Positions 1 to 5,761 of a stretch of 5,864 nucleotides of DNA are shown here, in pieces. The notes under the pieces are model-generated. The model was given only the letters and a program-made list of their open reading frames with translations, was not told the DNA's origin and did not search any database. The position numbers and the translations under genes were made by a program. The stretch's first letter is position 1, and every line of letters starts with the position of its first letter. The DNA is from CAZUZD01 sp964624465 (GTDB lineage: Bacteria; Planctomycetota; Planctomycetia; Isosphaerales; Isosphaeraceae). The DNA lies in assembly GCA_964624465.1 (NCBI GenBank), contig CAZUZD010000363.1, positions 1 through 5,864 of the forward strand, given 5' to 3'.

Positions 1-117
1 GTCGAGGCGCCGACGACCGACCCGGCCAACACCCAGCCGGCCGCGACCCCGGCCAAGCCACGCGGGGGCCCCGTCCGGCCGCGGTTGGAGCGCCGGTGGC
101 GTGCCGCTAGAATGACG
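1..117 (+). other. Possible 3' part of an upstream coding region, unresolved
   Basis: Reading frame 1 from base 1 has G or C at the third position of almost every codon for about 33 codons; cca at 58-60 is the only exception before base 100. It reads as an Ala/Pro/Thr-rich stretch followed by an Arg-rich stretch, which resembles a disordered linker or tail. The other two frames end at TAG 108-110 and TGA 113-115 and have poorer third-position bias. Frame 1 itself does not stop before it runs into the shadow of the next gene, so no natural gene end can be assigned. It may be the end of a gene whose stop was lost, or chance in very GC-rich DNA. No function can be given. Confidence 0.2.
85..113 (+). 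promoter_or_regulatory. Candidate sigma-70-like promoter upstream of the 157-residue protein
   Basis: TTGGAG (85-90) and TAGAAT (108-113) are separated by exactly 17 bases. The -10 box matches the consensus at five of six positions and the -35 box at three of six. Transcription would start near 120 and leave an untranslated leader of about 215 bases before the ATG at 336. That leader is GC-rich, contains a 12-base palindrome at 175-186 (TCGATCGATCGA), and shows no convincing gene. The assignment rests only on motif match and spacing. Confidence 0.35.
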
Positions 118-335
118 ATGGCCCGGCTCCTGCGGCCTGCTCGGCCTCCCGGGCCGGTCCCGGCCGGCTCCGTTTCGATCGATCGACCCTGGCCTCCGGC
201 ACCGTGCCGGACGCCCGCACCGTCCTGCACCCGACCGCCGCCAGCGCCCACGATCCGCCCCGCACCGCCACGGCGGTCGGCCGGCGGGCCCATCGCTCCT
301 GGACGACCGGTTCTGACCCCGAGGGGCCCGCCACC

Positions 336-809
336 ATGTGGGGCATCTACGACGACCACGGCATCCGCTTCGAGTACCCGCCCGGCTGGGAGCTGGAGCT
401 CGCCGCCGACGGCGCCCGGGTCACCATCGAGCTGCACTCGCCCGGCGGCACCAGCTTCGCCTTCCTCTCCGTCGACCCCGATCGCCCGGCCCCCGCCGAG
501 CTGGTCGACGAGGCCCTCGAAGCCATGCGCGCCGAGTACCCCACCCTCGACGCCGTGCCCACCCTCGAGACCATCGACGGCCACCACGCCGTGGGCTACG
601 ACGTCGAGTTCCTCGCCCTCGACATCGCCAACTCGTGCGTCCTGCGGAGCTTCCGCACGCCCCGCCGCACCGTGTTCCTCTTCGCCCAGTGGTCCGACCT
701 CGACGGCGAGGAGCCCGAGGGCCTGCTGCTCACCTTCCGCCGCTCGCTCGAAGAGACCGACTTCGACCTCGCCGACATCGACCACGACGCCGATGCCGAC
801 GCGAGCTGA
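336..809 (+). CDS. Small acidic protein of unknown function, possibly PsbP/Mog1-like fold
   Basis: This is a 157-residue protein with no signal peptide or membrane segment, so it is probably cytoplasmic. The N-terminus (FEYPPGWELEL at 12-22, then alternating strands up to about residue 46) resembles the opening of PsbP/Mog1/DcrB-type domains, where an F-x-x-P-x-x-W motif precedes a beta sheet. A helix at about 52-67 and further strands at 86-97 and 112-120 follow. The C-terminal tail (about 139-157) is Asp/Glu-rich with repeated Asp-Ala. The fold suggestion is inference from pattern, and no catalytic residues are evident. ATG 336 was chosen because GAGGGG (321-326) lies 9 bases upstream and the protein-like sequence begins there. 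An in-frame GTG at 204 would add 44 residues of low-complexity, unconserved-looking sequence. The gene appears to stand alone. Confidence 0.8.
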   Translation: MWGIYDDHGIRFEYPPGWELELAADGARVTIELHSPGGTSFAFLSVDPDRPAPAELVDEALEAMRAEYPTLDAVPTLETIDGHHAVGYDVEFLALDIANSCVLRSFRTPRRTVFLFAQWSDLDGEEPEGLLLTFRRSLEETDFDLADIDHDADADAS

Positions 810-905
810 CCGGACCCGTCGCGATCATGGGTTCGGGTCGGCCGCCCGCGCCAGCTCCGGGGGGTGACGGTGTGCCCACCGGGTCCCGACTCTCCGGTCA
901 GGTTC

Positions 906-927
906 ACCCACAAAATTCGGGGTGGGT
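906..927. repeat. Short inverted repeat just upstream of the -10 box
   Basis: ACCCAC (906-911) and GTGGGT (922-927) are perfect inverted copies separated by 10 bases. Their centres are about 16 bases apart, roughly 1.5 helical turns, and the repeat ends 13 bases before TATAAT, so it covers the place where a -35 element would sit. It could be a repressor or activator site for the ABC-F operon. Six-base arms in GC-rich DNA can also arise by chance. Confidence 0.3.
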
Positions 928-928
928 C

Positions 929-946
929 TTGACGGCTGGGTATAAT
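929..946 (+). promoter_or_regulatory. Promoter of the ABC-F operon (perfect TATAAT)
   Basis: TATAAT at 941-946 is a perfect -10 hexamer in otherwise GC-rich DNA. It would start transcription near 953 and give a leader of about 38 bases before ATG 991. TTGACG (929-934) is a good -35 match by sequence, but only 6 bases separate it from the -10, so the two cannot form a normal promoter together. The hexamer at standard 17-base spacing (918-923, CGGGGT) is poor. A TG at 937-938 is one base off the extended -10 position. The -10 call is fairly firm; which element replaces the -35 box is open. Confidence 0.55.
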
Positions 947-990
947 GTTTGATTCAGACCGAACTGCTGGGCACAGGGAACCCCCGGGTC

Positions 991-2775
991 ATGGCCATCC
1001 TGCTGCAGATCAATAAAGCCTCGAAGCGCTATGGCGACCAGGTGTTGCTGGACGAGGCCGAGGCGACCGTCAGCGACGACGTGAAGGTGGGCTTCATCGG
1101 CCGCAACGGGGCGGGCAAGAGCACGCTGATCCGGGTGCTCCTGGGCGAGGAGGAGCTCGACTCGGGCGAGGTCCTGCGGCACCCGAAGCTCCGCCTGGGC
1201 TACCTGCGGCAGCACGACCCGTTCCTGCCCGGCGAGTCGGCGCTCGACTTCCTCAAGCGCGACAGCGGCCAGCCCGACTGGAAGTGCGGCGAGGTCGCCG
1301 GCCAGTTCGAGCTCAAGGGTGCCAGCCTTGAAGGTCCGATCGCCAAGCTCTCCGGCGGCTGGCAGACCCGCGTCAAGCTGGCGGCCCGGCTGCTGCACGA
1401 CCCCAATCTCCTGCTGCTGGACGAGCCGACGAACTTCCTCGACCTCCGGACCCAGATCCTGCTGGAGCACTTCCTCCGCGGGTTCGACGGCGGCTGCCTG
1501 ATCGTCTCGCACGACCGGGCGTTCCTGCACGCCACCTGCGAGCACACGCTGAGCCTGTCGCGCGGCAAGCTCACGGCGTATCCCGGCAAGGCCGACGCGT
1601 ATTTGCAGTTCGTGAAGGACCGCCGCGAGCAGGACCAGCGCGCCAACGAGACGATCATGGCGAAGCGGCGCCAGCTCGAGGACTTCATCGCGCGCAACAA
1701 GGCCCGCGCCTCGACGGCCACCCGGGCGCAGTCCAAGAGCAAGATGCTGGAGAAGCTGGAGCTCAAGGAAATTACCGGCGACGAGCCGAGCGTGCGGATC
1801 CGCGCGCCCCGGATCGAGCCCCGCAAGGGCGTGGCCCTGCGCTGCAATGACCTGGCCATCGGCTACCCCGGCCGCCAGGTCGCCGACGACATCCAGCTCG
1901 AGATCGACCACGGCACCCGCTGCGCCATCGTGGGCGACAACGGCCAGGGCAAGACGACCTTCCTGCGCACGATCGTCGACTCGCTGCCGCCGCTGGCCGG
2001 CAGCGTGCGCTGGGGCTACGGCTGCCAGGTCGGCGTGTACGCGCAGCACGTCTACACCAGCCTGAACGAAGAGATGTCGGTCCTGGACTACCTGTACACC
2101 CAGGCGATCGGCAAGAAGGACCAGGAAATTCTCGACGTCGCCGGCTCGTTCCTGTTCAAGGGCGTGGCCGTGCGGAAGAAGATCTCGGTGCTCTCGGGCG
2201 GCGAGCGGGCCCGGCTCTGCCTGGCGGGGCTGATGCTCAGCACCAACAACGTGCTGATCCTCGACGAGCCGGGTAACCACCTCGACGTGGACACCGTCGA
2301 TGCGCTGATCGACGCCCTGAACGACTACCAGGGCAGCGTGATCTTCACGAGCCACGACCGCTACTTCACCAGCAAGGTCGCCACCAACATCATCGAGGTG
2401 CGCGACGGCCGGGTGATCAACTACATCGGCAAGTACGAGTCGTACCTGGCCAAGGTCAACGAGGAGATCGAGGCCGGCGAGCGCGAGCTGGCCAGCGAGC
2501 GCAAGAAGCTCGGCCCCGCCTCCGCCCGCCCCACCGCCCACGGCGCCCCGGCCGACAAGCGCTCGGTCGACCAGGTCCGCCGCGAGATCGAGGCCATCGA
2601 GCGCACCATGGCCCAGCTCGAGGCCCGCAAGGCCCAGGTCAACGACGCCTACCTGGCCGCCCTCGACTCCGACGACTCGCACCACCTCTGCGACCAGCTC
2701 ATCGCCGTCTCGCAGGACCTCAGCGACGCCGAGGAGACCTGGACCCAGCTCCAGGCCGAGCTCGAGGACGTCTGA
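991..2775 (+). CDS. ABC-F family ATPase (ribosome-associated, Uup/YheS-like)
   Basis: The protein has 594 residues, two ATP-binding cassettes and no membrane segments, the hallmark of ABC-F proteins, which bind the ribosomal E site and adjust translation or protect against antibiotics. Cassette 1 has Walker A GRNGAGKS (37-44), signature LSGGWQTR (120-127), Walker B with DEPTNFLD (144-151) and the switch SHDR (173-176). A charged helical linker (about 205-260) with many Arg/Lys corresponds to the P-site tRNA interaction motif. Cassette 2 has GDNGQGKT (315-322), LSGGERAR (401-408), DEPGNHLD (425-432) and SHDR (454-457). A C-terminal coiled coil (about 485-505 and 525-590), split by a Pro/Ala-rich hinge, resembles the Uup tail. 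Cassette 1 seems to lack the EttA-type arm insertion. The Thr-to-Gly change in the second DEPTNHLD is unusual. ATG 991 was chosen because family homology begins there; AGGGA (974-978) is a weak, distant ribosome binding site. A TTG at 949 overlaps the promoter. It heads a tight three-gene cluster. The subfamily is uncertain. Confidence 0.95.
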   Translation: MAILLQINKASKRYGDQVLLDEAEATVSDDVKVGFIGRNGAGKSTLIRVLLGEEELDSGEVLRHPKLRLGYLRQHDPFLPGESALDFLKRDSGQPDWKCGEVAGQFELKGASLEGPIAKLSGGWQTRVKLAARLLHDPNLLLLDEPTNFLDLRTQILLEHFLRGFDGGCLIVSHDRAFLHATCEHTLSLSRGKLTAYPGKADAYLQFVKDRREQDQRANETIMAKRRQLEDFIARNKARASTATRAQSKSKMLEKLELKEITGDEPSVRIRAPRIEPRKGVALRCNDLAIGYPGRQVADDIQLEIDHGTRCAIVGDNGQGKTTFLRTIVDSLPPLAGSVRWGYGCQVGVYAQHVYTSLNEEMSVLDYLYTQAIGKKDQEILDVAGSFLFKGVAVRKKISVLSGGERARLCLAGLMLSTNNVLILDEPGNHLDVDTVDALIDALNDYQGSVIFTSHDRYFTSKVATNIIEVRDGRVINYIGKYESYLAKVNEEIEAGERELASERKKLGPASARPTAHGAPADKRSVDQVRREIEAIERTMAQLEARKAQVNDAYLAALDSDDSHHLCDQLIAVSQDLSDAEETWTQLQAELEDV

Positions 2776-2792
2776 CCGCACGAGGCACCCGC

Positions 2793-3215
2793 ATGAGCAC
2801 GCAGCGCGAGCACTTCACCCGGCTCATCTCCGACCTGGTCCAGCAGGTTCGGGGTTGGGTCGAGCCGAACGACTGGGTCACGAAGCCGTATCCGAAGCGG
2901 ATGCGGGACCCCGATCGCCAGGTCTTCGAGGTCCCGGCCCTGTTCCTCCAGAAGGGACCGACGCGGATCCTCCTGGACCCGGTCGCCTACGACGTCCCGG
3001 GCGCCGAGGGGGTCGTGGACCTGTACCTGATGCCGACCTACGATGACCTCGCGAGCCTTTACTGTGAGCAGGGTCGCTGGGTGATCCACTACGCTTTCAC
3101 CGCCGAGCCGGGAGCGGCCCACTCCGACGACCCGCCCCAGGTGCTGCCGCTCTCGCAGGAATCCATCAACCGGGTCCTCGACGCGATCGCCGAACATGCC
3201 GTCCCGTCGGTTTGA
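2793..3215 (+). CDS. Conserved-looking 140-residue protein of unknown function, partner of the HEPN candidate
   Basis: I do not recognise this family. The 140 residues have no signal peptide or membrane segment. An N-terminal helix (about 4-22) leads into a Trp/Pro-rich turn (GWVEPNDWVTKPYPKRM, 21-37). A beta-rich core follows (about 44-103), with FEVPALFL (45-52), RILLDPV (58-64), VVDLYLMPTYDD (74-85) and WVIHYAF (96-102). A C-terminal helix (about 120-136) closes the protein. Acidic residues D62, E72, D76, D84 and D85 cluster in the core, but no clear PD-(D/E)xK nuclease or nucleotidyltransferase (GS...DxD) motif can be drawn. The gene starts 17 bases after the ABC-F stop with GAGG (2782-2785) 7 bases before ATG, and its end overlaps the next gene by 20 bases. 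This argues for co-transcription with both and for co-translation with the next. It could be the regulator or antitoxin of the downstream protein; that is inference. Confidence 0.82.
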   Translation: MSTQREHFTRLISDLVQQVRGWVEPNDWVTKPYPKRMRDPDRQVFEVPALFLQKGPTRILLDPVAYDVPGAEGVVDLYLMPTYDDLASLYCEQGRWVIHYAFTAEPGAAHSDDPPQVLPLSQESINRVLDAIAEHAVPSV

Positions 3216-3663
3216 CTGGCACGAGCACATCAAGGACGTCGAGGGGGAGTACCGGGCGGCCCGGTTCGCCGTCGACCTGGTGCAGGCCAGGCTCGAGGCG
3301 ACCCCGGATCTTCTGCGGCGCAACGACGTGGCGCGGGCCTACCTTGGCGACGCGGACCGGAACCTCGAAGGGACGTATCTGGTCCGACTGTTCGCCGCCT
3401 TCGAGGCCGCCCTGCGCTCGTTCGACCGGGCGCGGCACCGGGATCCCGATCGCACGGTCGAGGCCGCGGTCCTGATCGACTCGATCGGGGGCCGTCAGGG
3501 GCAAGGGATCTCGGACGCGGTGCGCCAGGGCGCCCACGCCGTGCGGCGTGCCCGGAATTCCTGGGCGCATGATGCTGACGCGGCGGTCGAGCCCCTGACC
3601 ATCCGCGAGGCCAGGGCCCGGCTCCAGACCTACCTGTCCTGGCTCCCGGACGAGTGGGGCTGA
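3196..3663 (+). CDS. Candidate HEPN-domain protein (possible RNase)
   Basis: The 155-residue protein is almost entirely helical and carries R-N-S-W-A-H at residues 120-125 (codons 3553-3570). This fits the R-x4-6-H motif of HEPN ribonucleases, in which Arg and His form the active site of a dimer and the residue after Arg is often Asn. Other HEPN-like traits are a long helix with YLVRLFAAFEAALRSF (61-76) and its Glu at position 70, and the small size. The HEPN family includes toxins of toxin-antitoxin pairs, Cas nucleases and abortive-infection proteins. ATG 3196 lies inside the preceding gene, 20 bases before its end, and has no clear ribosome binding site, which suggests translational coupling. 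The stop is at 3661-3663. No MNT nucleotidyltransferase partner is present. The HEPN call rests on the motif and helical layout seen here; an inactive HEPN or unrelated helical protein is possible. Confidence 0.8.
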   Translation: MPSRRFDWHEHIKDVEGEYRAARFAVDLVQARLEATPDLLRRNDVARAYLGDADRNLEGTYLVRLFAAFEAALRSFDRARHRDPDRTVEAAVLIDSIGGRQGQGISDAVRQGAHAVRRARNSWAHDADAAVEPLTIREARARLQTYLSWLPDEWG

Positions 3664-3843
3664 TCGAGCGGCGGTCCCAACCGGGCGGTGGGGGAGACGA
3701 GATCGTATCCCCGGCCGATGCCGCTCGGGTACAACGGCGATCCGGCGCCCGAGGGGGTGGCCGGGCCCGGGGCAACGACTCCGGCCCCGGTGGAACCGAG
3801 ATCCGATCCCCTCGCTCGGCGCCCCGAAACCGGAGGGTCCTCG
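3664..3843 (+). other. Intergenic region before the propeller gene
   Basis: These 180 bases hold no supported gene. Reading frames crossing them, including the in-frame extension of the next gene up to GTG 3688, encode Pro/Gly/Arg-rich sequence with no protein character. I see no good promoter hexamers and no hairpin with a T-run. The only clear signal is the ribosome binding site at the 3' end. Confidence 0.55.
3832..3837 (+). promoter_or_regulatory. Strong Shine-Dalgarno that fixes the propeller protein start
   Basis: GGAGGG lies 6 bases before ATG 3844. It supports this ATG, which begins a signal peptide, over the in-frame GTG at 3688 and ATG at 3718. Confidence 0.85.
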
Positions 3844-5598
3844 ATGAGACGGCAACTCGTGGCCGCGTTCGTGTTCGCCTGTGTGGCTCCGGCCGTGGCC
3901 CGGTCCGAGGATCGGGCGCTGCACACCTTCGAGCGGCAGCGGCTCACGGACACGTACTACTCGGAGGGCGCCAACGCGGGCGACCTCAACGGCGACGGCC
4001 AGGCGGATGTCGTCTACGGCCCGTACTGGTACGAGGGGCCAGCATTCAAGACGGCTCACGAGATCTACCCGCCCAAGGCCCAGAACACCGAAGGCTACGC
4101 CGACCACTTCTTCAACTGGGTGTACGACTTCAACGGCGACGGCGCCAGCGACGTCTTCGTGGTCGGGTTCCCCGGCACGCCGGCGTACGTGTACGAGAAT
4201 CCCGGCAAGGCGGGGCTCGGTCAGCACTGGAAGAAGCACCAGGTCTTCGAGTCGGTCTCCAACGAGTCGCCGCAGTTCGTGGACATCGTGGGCGACCAGC
4301 GTCCCGAGCTGGTGTGCACCTTCCAGGGCGGTTACGGGTTCGCCACCATCGACTGGAGTCGCCCGTTCGAGCCCTGGACCTTCCACCGCGTCGCCGACGA
4401 GGCCGCGCCCGAGCGGTTCGGGCACGGGCTCGGAATTGGCGACATCAACGGCGACGGCCGCAACGACATCATCGCGGCCAACGGCTGGTTCGAGCAGCCG
4501 GAGCAGGCGCCGCTGGAATCGAAGTGGACCTTCCATCCGGAGGCGTTCTCCAACGCGTATGGCGGGGCGGAGATGTACGCCTACGATGTCGACGGAGACG
4601 GCGATAACGACGTGATCACCAGCCTGGCGGCCCACGACTTCGGCCTGGCCTGGTACGAGCAGGACCGCAGCGGCGCCAAGCCCGTGTTCCGGATGCACCG
4701 GATTCTGGGTAGCAAGCCGGGCGAGAACCGGTATGGACTGGTCTTCAGCGAGCTGCACTCGGTGGCGCTGGTCGACATGGATGGCGACGGCCTCAAGGAC
4801 ATCGTGACCGGCAAGACGTACTACTCGCACCACAAGCAGAGCCCGATGTGGGACGCCGGCGCGGTGGTGTACTGGTTCCAGCTGGTGCGCACCGATCAGG
4901 GGGTGGACTGGGTCCCCCACAAGGCCGACGGCGAGGCAGGGATCGGCCGCCAGCTCAGCATCGCGGACGTGAACGGCGACACGCTGCCCGACATCGTCGT
5001 CGGCGGCATGAAGGGGGCACACGTGCTGCTCCACCGCAAGACCGCCGTGAGCGAGGCCGCCTACCAGGAAGCCCAGCCGAAGCCGGTGCAAGCGGTCGAC
5101 GACCAGACGCAGCGCGGCCCCGCGCCGAAGTTCGACGCGGCGACCGGCCGGATCGTCGGGGCCCTGGAGGGGGAACAGTTGAAGGTCCTGGGCGCCTCGG
5201 GCGGCAAGACCGGCGTGCAGCCGATGGCCGGGTTCGCCAAGGACCGCTGGAGCGGCGGATCGCAGCTCTTCTGGACGGGCGCCCGGCCGGGGGACCGGCT
5301 CGAGCTGGAGTTCACCGCGCCCGAGGCCGGCGAACGCAACCTCCTGGCCACCTTCACCATGGCGCCCGACTACGCCATCGTGCGCTGCGAGCTCGACGGC
5401 CAGCCGCTCGGCAAGCCGCTGGACCTGTACAGCTACCCCGACGTGATCACCAGCGGCGAGCTGACCCTGGGCCGCGCCGCGCTGAAGGCCGGCGCTCACA
5501 CCCTGGCCCTGGTCGTGGTGGGGGCCAACCCGGCCGCCGTCCCGGCGCACATGGTCGGGCTGGACGCCCTCCGCCTGGAGGCGGTCCCGAAGCCCTGA
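3844..5598 (+). CDS. Secreted FG-GAP/VCBS seven-repeat beta-propeller with C-terminal beta-sandwich-like domain
   Basis: This 584-residue exported protein starts with Arg-Arg, a hydrophobic core and a likely signal peptidase I site after A-V-A (17-19). Seven FG-GAP-type calcium-binding loops follow: DLNGDGQADVV (47-57), DFNGDGASDVF (95-105), a degenerate DIVGDQRPELV (147-157), DINGDGRNDII (200-210), DVDGDGDNDVI (248-258), DMDGDGLKDIV (311-321) and DVNGDTLPDIV (375-385). Several blades continue with a W/Y-W/Y/F-E motif (YWYEGP, GWFEQP, AWYEQD). Seven loops suit one closed seven-bladed propeller. After a linker (about 400-430), residues 430-584 look like a beta sandwich resembling carbohydrate-binding-type domains (for example LYSYPDVITSGEL at 528-540, ending GLDALRLEAV). 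No catalytic site is visible. A role in binding carbohydrate or another extracellular ligand is inference from the domain types. The gene has its own strong ribosome binding site and is probably a separate transcription unit. Confidence 0.92.
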   Translation: MRRQLVAAFVFACVAPAVARSEDRALHTFERQRLTDTYYSEGANAGDLNGDGQADVVYGPYWYEGPAFKTAHEIYPPKAQNTEGYADHFFNWVYDFNGDGASDVFVVGFPGTPAYVYENPGKAGLGQHWKKHQVFESVSNESPQFVDIVGDQRPELVCTFQGGYGFATIDWSRPFEPWTFHRVADEAAPERFGHGLGIGDINGDGRNDIIAANGWFEQPEQAPLESKWTFHPEAFSNAYGGAEMYAYDVDGDGDNDVITSLAAHDFGLAWYEQDRSGAKPVFRMHRILGSKPGENRYGLVFSELHSVALVDMDGDGLKDIVTGKTYYSHHKQSPMWDAGAVVYWFQLVRTDQGVDWVPHKADGEAGIGRQLSIADVNGDTLPDIVVGGMKGAHVLLHRKTAVSEAAYQEAQPKPVQAVDDQTQRGPAPKFDAATGRIVGALEGEQLKVLGASGGKTGVQPMAGFAKDRWSGGSQLFWTGARPGDRLELEFTAPEAGERNLLATFTMAPDYAIVRCELDGQPLGKPLDLYSYPDVITSGELTLGRAALKAGAHTLALVVVGANPAAVPAHMVGLDALRLEAVPKP

Positions 5599-5627
5599 TC
5601 GGTGGGCTTGCCGCCCATGTTTGAACC

Positions 5628-5664
5628 GCCAGGGACCCGGACCCATCGGACCGGGGGCCCTGGC
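5628..5664. terminator. Candidate hairpin terminator after the propeller gene
   Basis: GCCAGGG (5628-5634) pairs with CCCTGGC (5658-5664). Just inside, CCCGG (5636-5640) pairs with CCGGG (5651-5655), giving about 12 base pairs with a small asymmetric bulge and a 10-base loop. It begins 29 bases after the TGA. No run of T follows, so it would be a T-less hairpin terminator or transcript-end stabiliser rather than a textbook intrinsic terminator. Confidence 0.5.
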
Positions 5665-5683
5665 CCGGGCGCGCGCCCGGGCC
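5662..5683. repeat. Perfect 22-base palindrome within a nested palindrome cluster
   Basis: Bases 5662-5683 are a perfect self-complementary sequence made only of G and C, centred on GCGCGC between two GCCCGGG-type arms. Its 5' end shares GGC (5662-5664) with the preceding hairpin. Its 3' arm GCCCGGG (5675-5681) can pair instead with CCCGGGC (5687-5693) around a 5-base loop. The three structures therefore exclude one another in part. It lies between two transcription units and may terminate transcription, stabilise the transcript end or bind a dimeric protein. Confidence 0.6.
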
Positions 5684-5726
5684 GGCCCCGGGCGAAGTCC
5701 TCTACCCGAGGCCGCCGGCGGTTTCA

Positions 5727-5732
5727 TAAAAT
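5727..5732 (+). promoter_or_regulatory. Weak -10-like box before cysD
   Basis: TAAAAT at 5727-5732 is the only A/T-rich spot in the gap (CATAAAAT) and matches TATAAT at five of six positions. No acceptable -35 hexamer sits 16-18 bases upstream. If used, transcription would start near 5739 and give a leader of only about 23 bases, leaving no room for a riboswitch. Confidence 0.3.
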
Positions 5733-5761
5733 CGACCGCTCAGACCCAGACAGGAGGGCGG

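Larger units (their letters stand above)
810..990 (+). other. Intergenic region between the unknown protein and the ABC-F gene
   Basis: These 181 bases hold no supported gene. They carry a weak inverted repeat after the preceding stop (GACCCG 813-818 with CGGGTC 834-839, 15-base loop, no T-run), too poor to call a terminator. Further on are the 906-927 inverted repeat and the TATAAT box listed separately. The stretch around 904-960 is clearly richer in A/T than its surroundings, as expected for a promoter region. Confidence 0.6.

Noticed and set aside
204..335. In-frame GTG 204 as start of the first gene
   Set aside because: The 44 added residues look like translated non-coding DNA, while ATG 336 has GAGGGG 9 bases upstream.
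326..340. A Kozak-like context (GCCACCATG) at the first gene's start
   Set aside because: Everything else is bacterial, including a Shine-Dalgarno at 321-326; the resemblance is chance in GC-rich DNA.
85..867. A 260-residue + strand frame across the first gene, and a 204-residue one at 338-952
   Set aside because: Both are very Pro/Ser/Thr- or Arg-rich out-of-frame readings of the 336-809 gene, with poor third-position bias there.
949..990. TTG 949 as start of the ABC-F gene
   Set aside because: It lies directly after the -10 box, where the RNA start is expected, and the added 14 residues do not resemble the family's N-terminus.
904..2781. A 625-residue open frame on the minus strand opposite the ABC-F gene
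   Set aside because: It mirrors the ABC-F gene almost end to end. Its Leu/Val/Ala/Gly/Asp-rich, motif-free sequence is what the complement of a gene with G/C third positions gives. The + strand gene has all ABC-F motifs.
3844..3885. Lipoprotein signal (C13) in the propeller protein
   Set aside because: The residues before C13 (V-F-A) do not fit the lipobox well and the hydrophobic core would be too short; A-V-A at 17-19 is a better signal peptidase I site.
3166..5727. An 853-residue open frame on the minus strand opposite the HEPN candidate and propeller genes
   Set aside because: It spans two unrelated + strand genes and their intergenic gaps, and its composition is that of a codon-bias shadow.
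5599..5761. A riboswitch (for example SAM-type) controlling cysD
   Set aside because: I see no recognisable conserved riboswitch core; the gap is dominated by G/C palindromes and the likely leader is very short.
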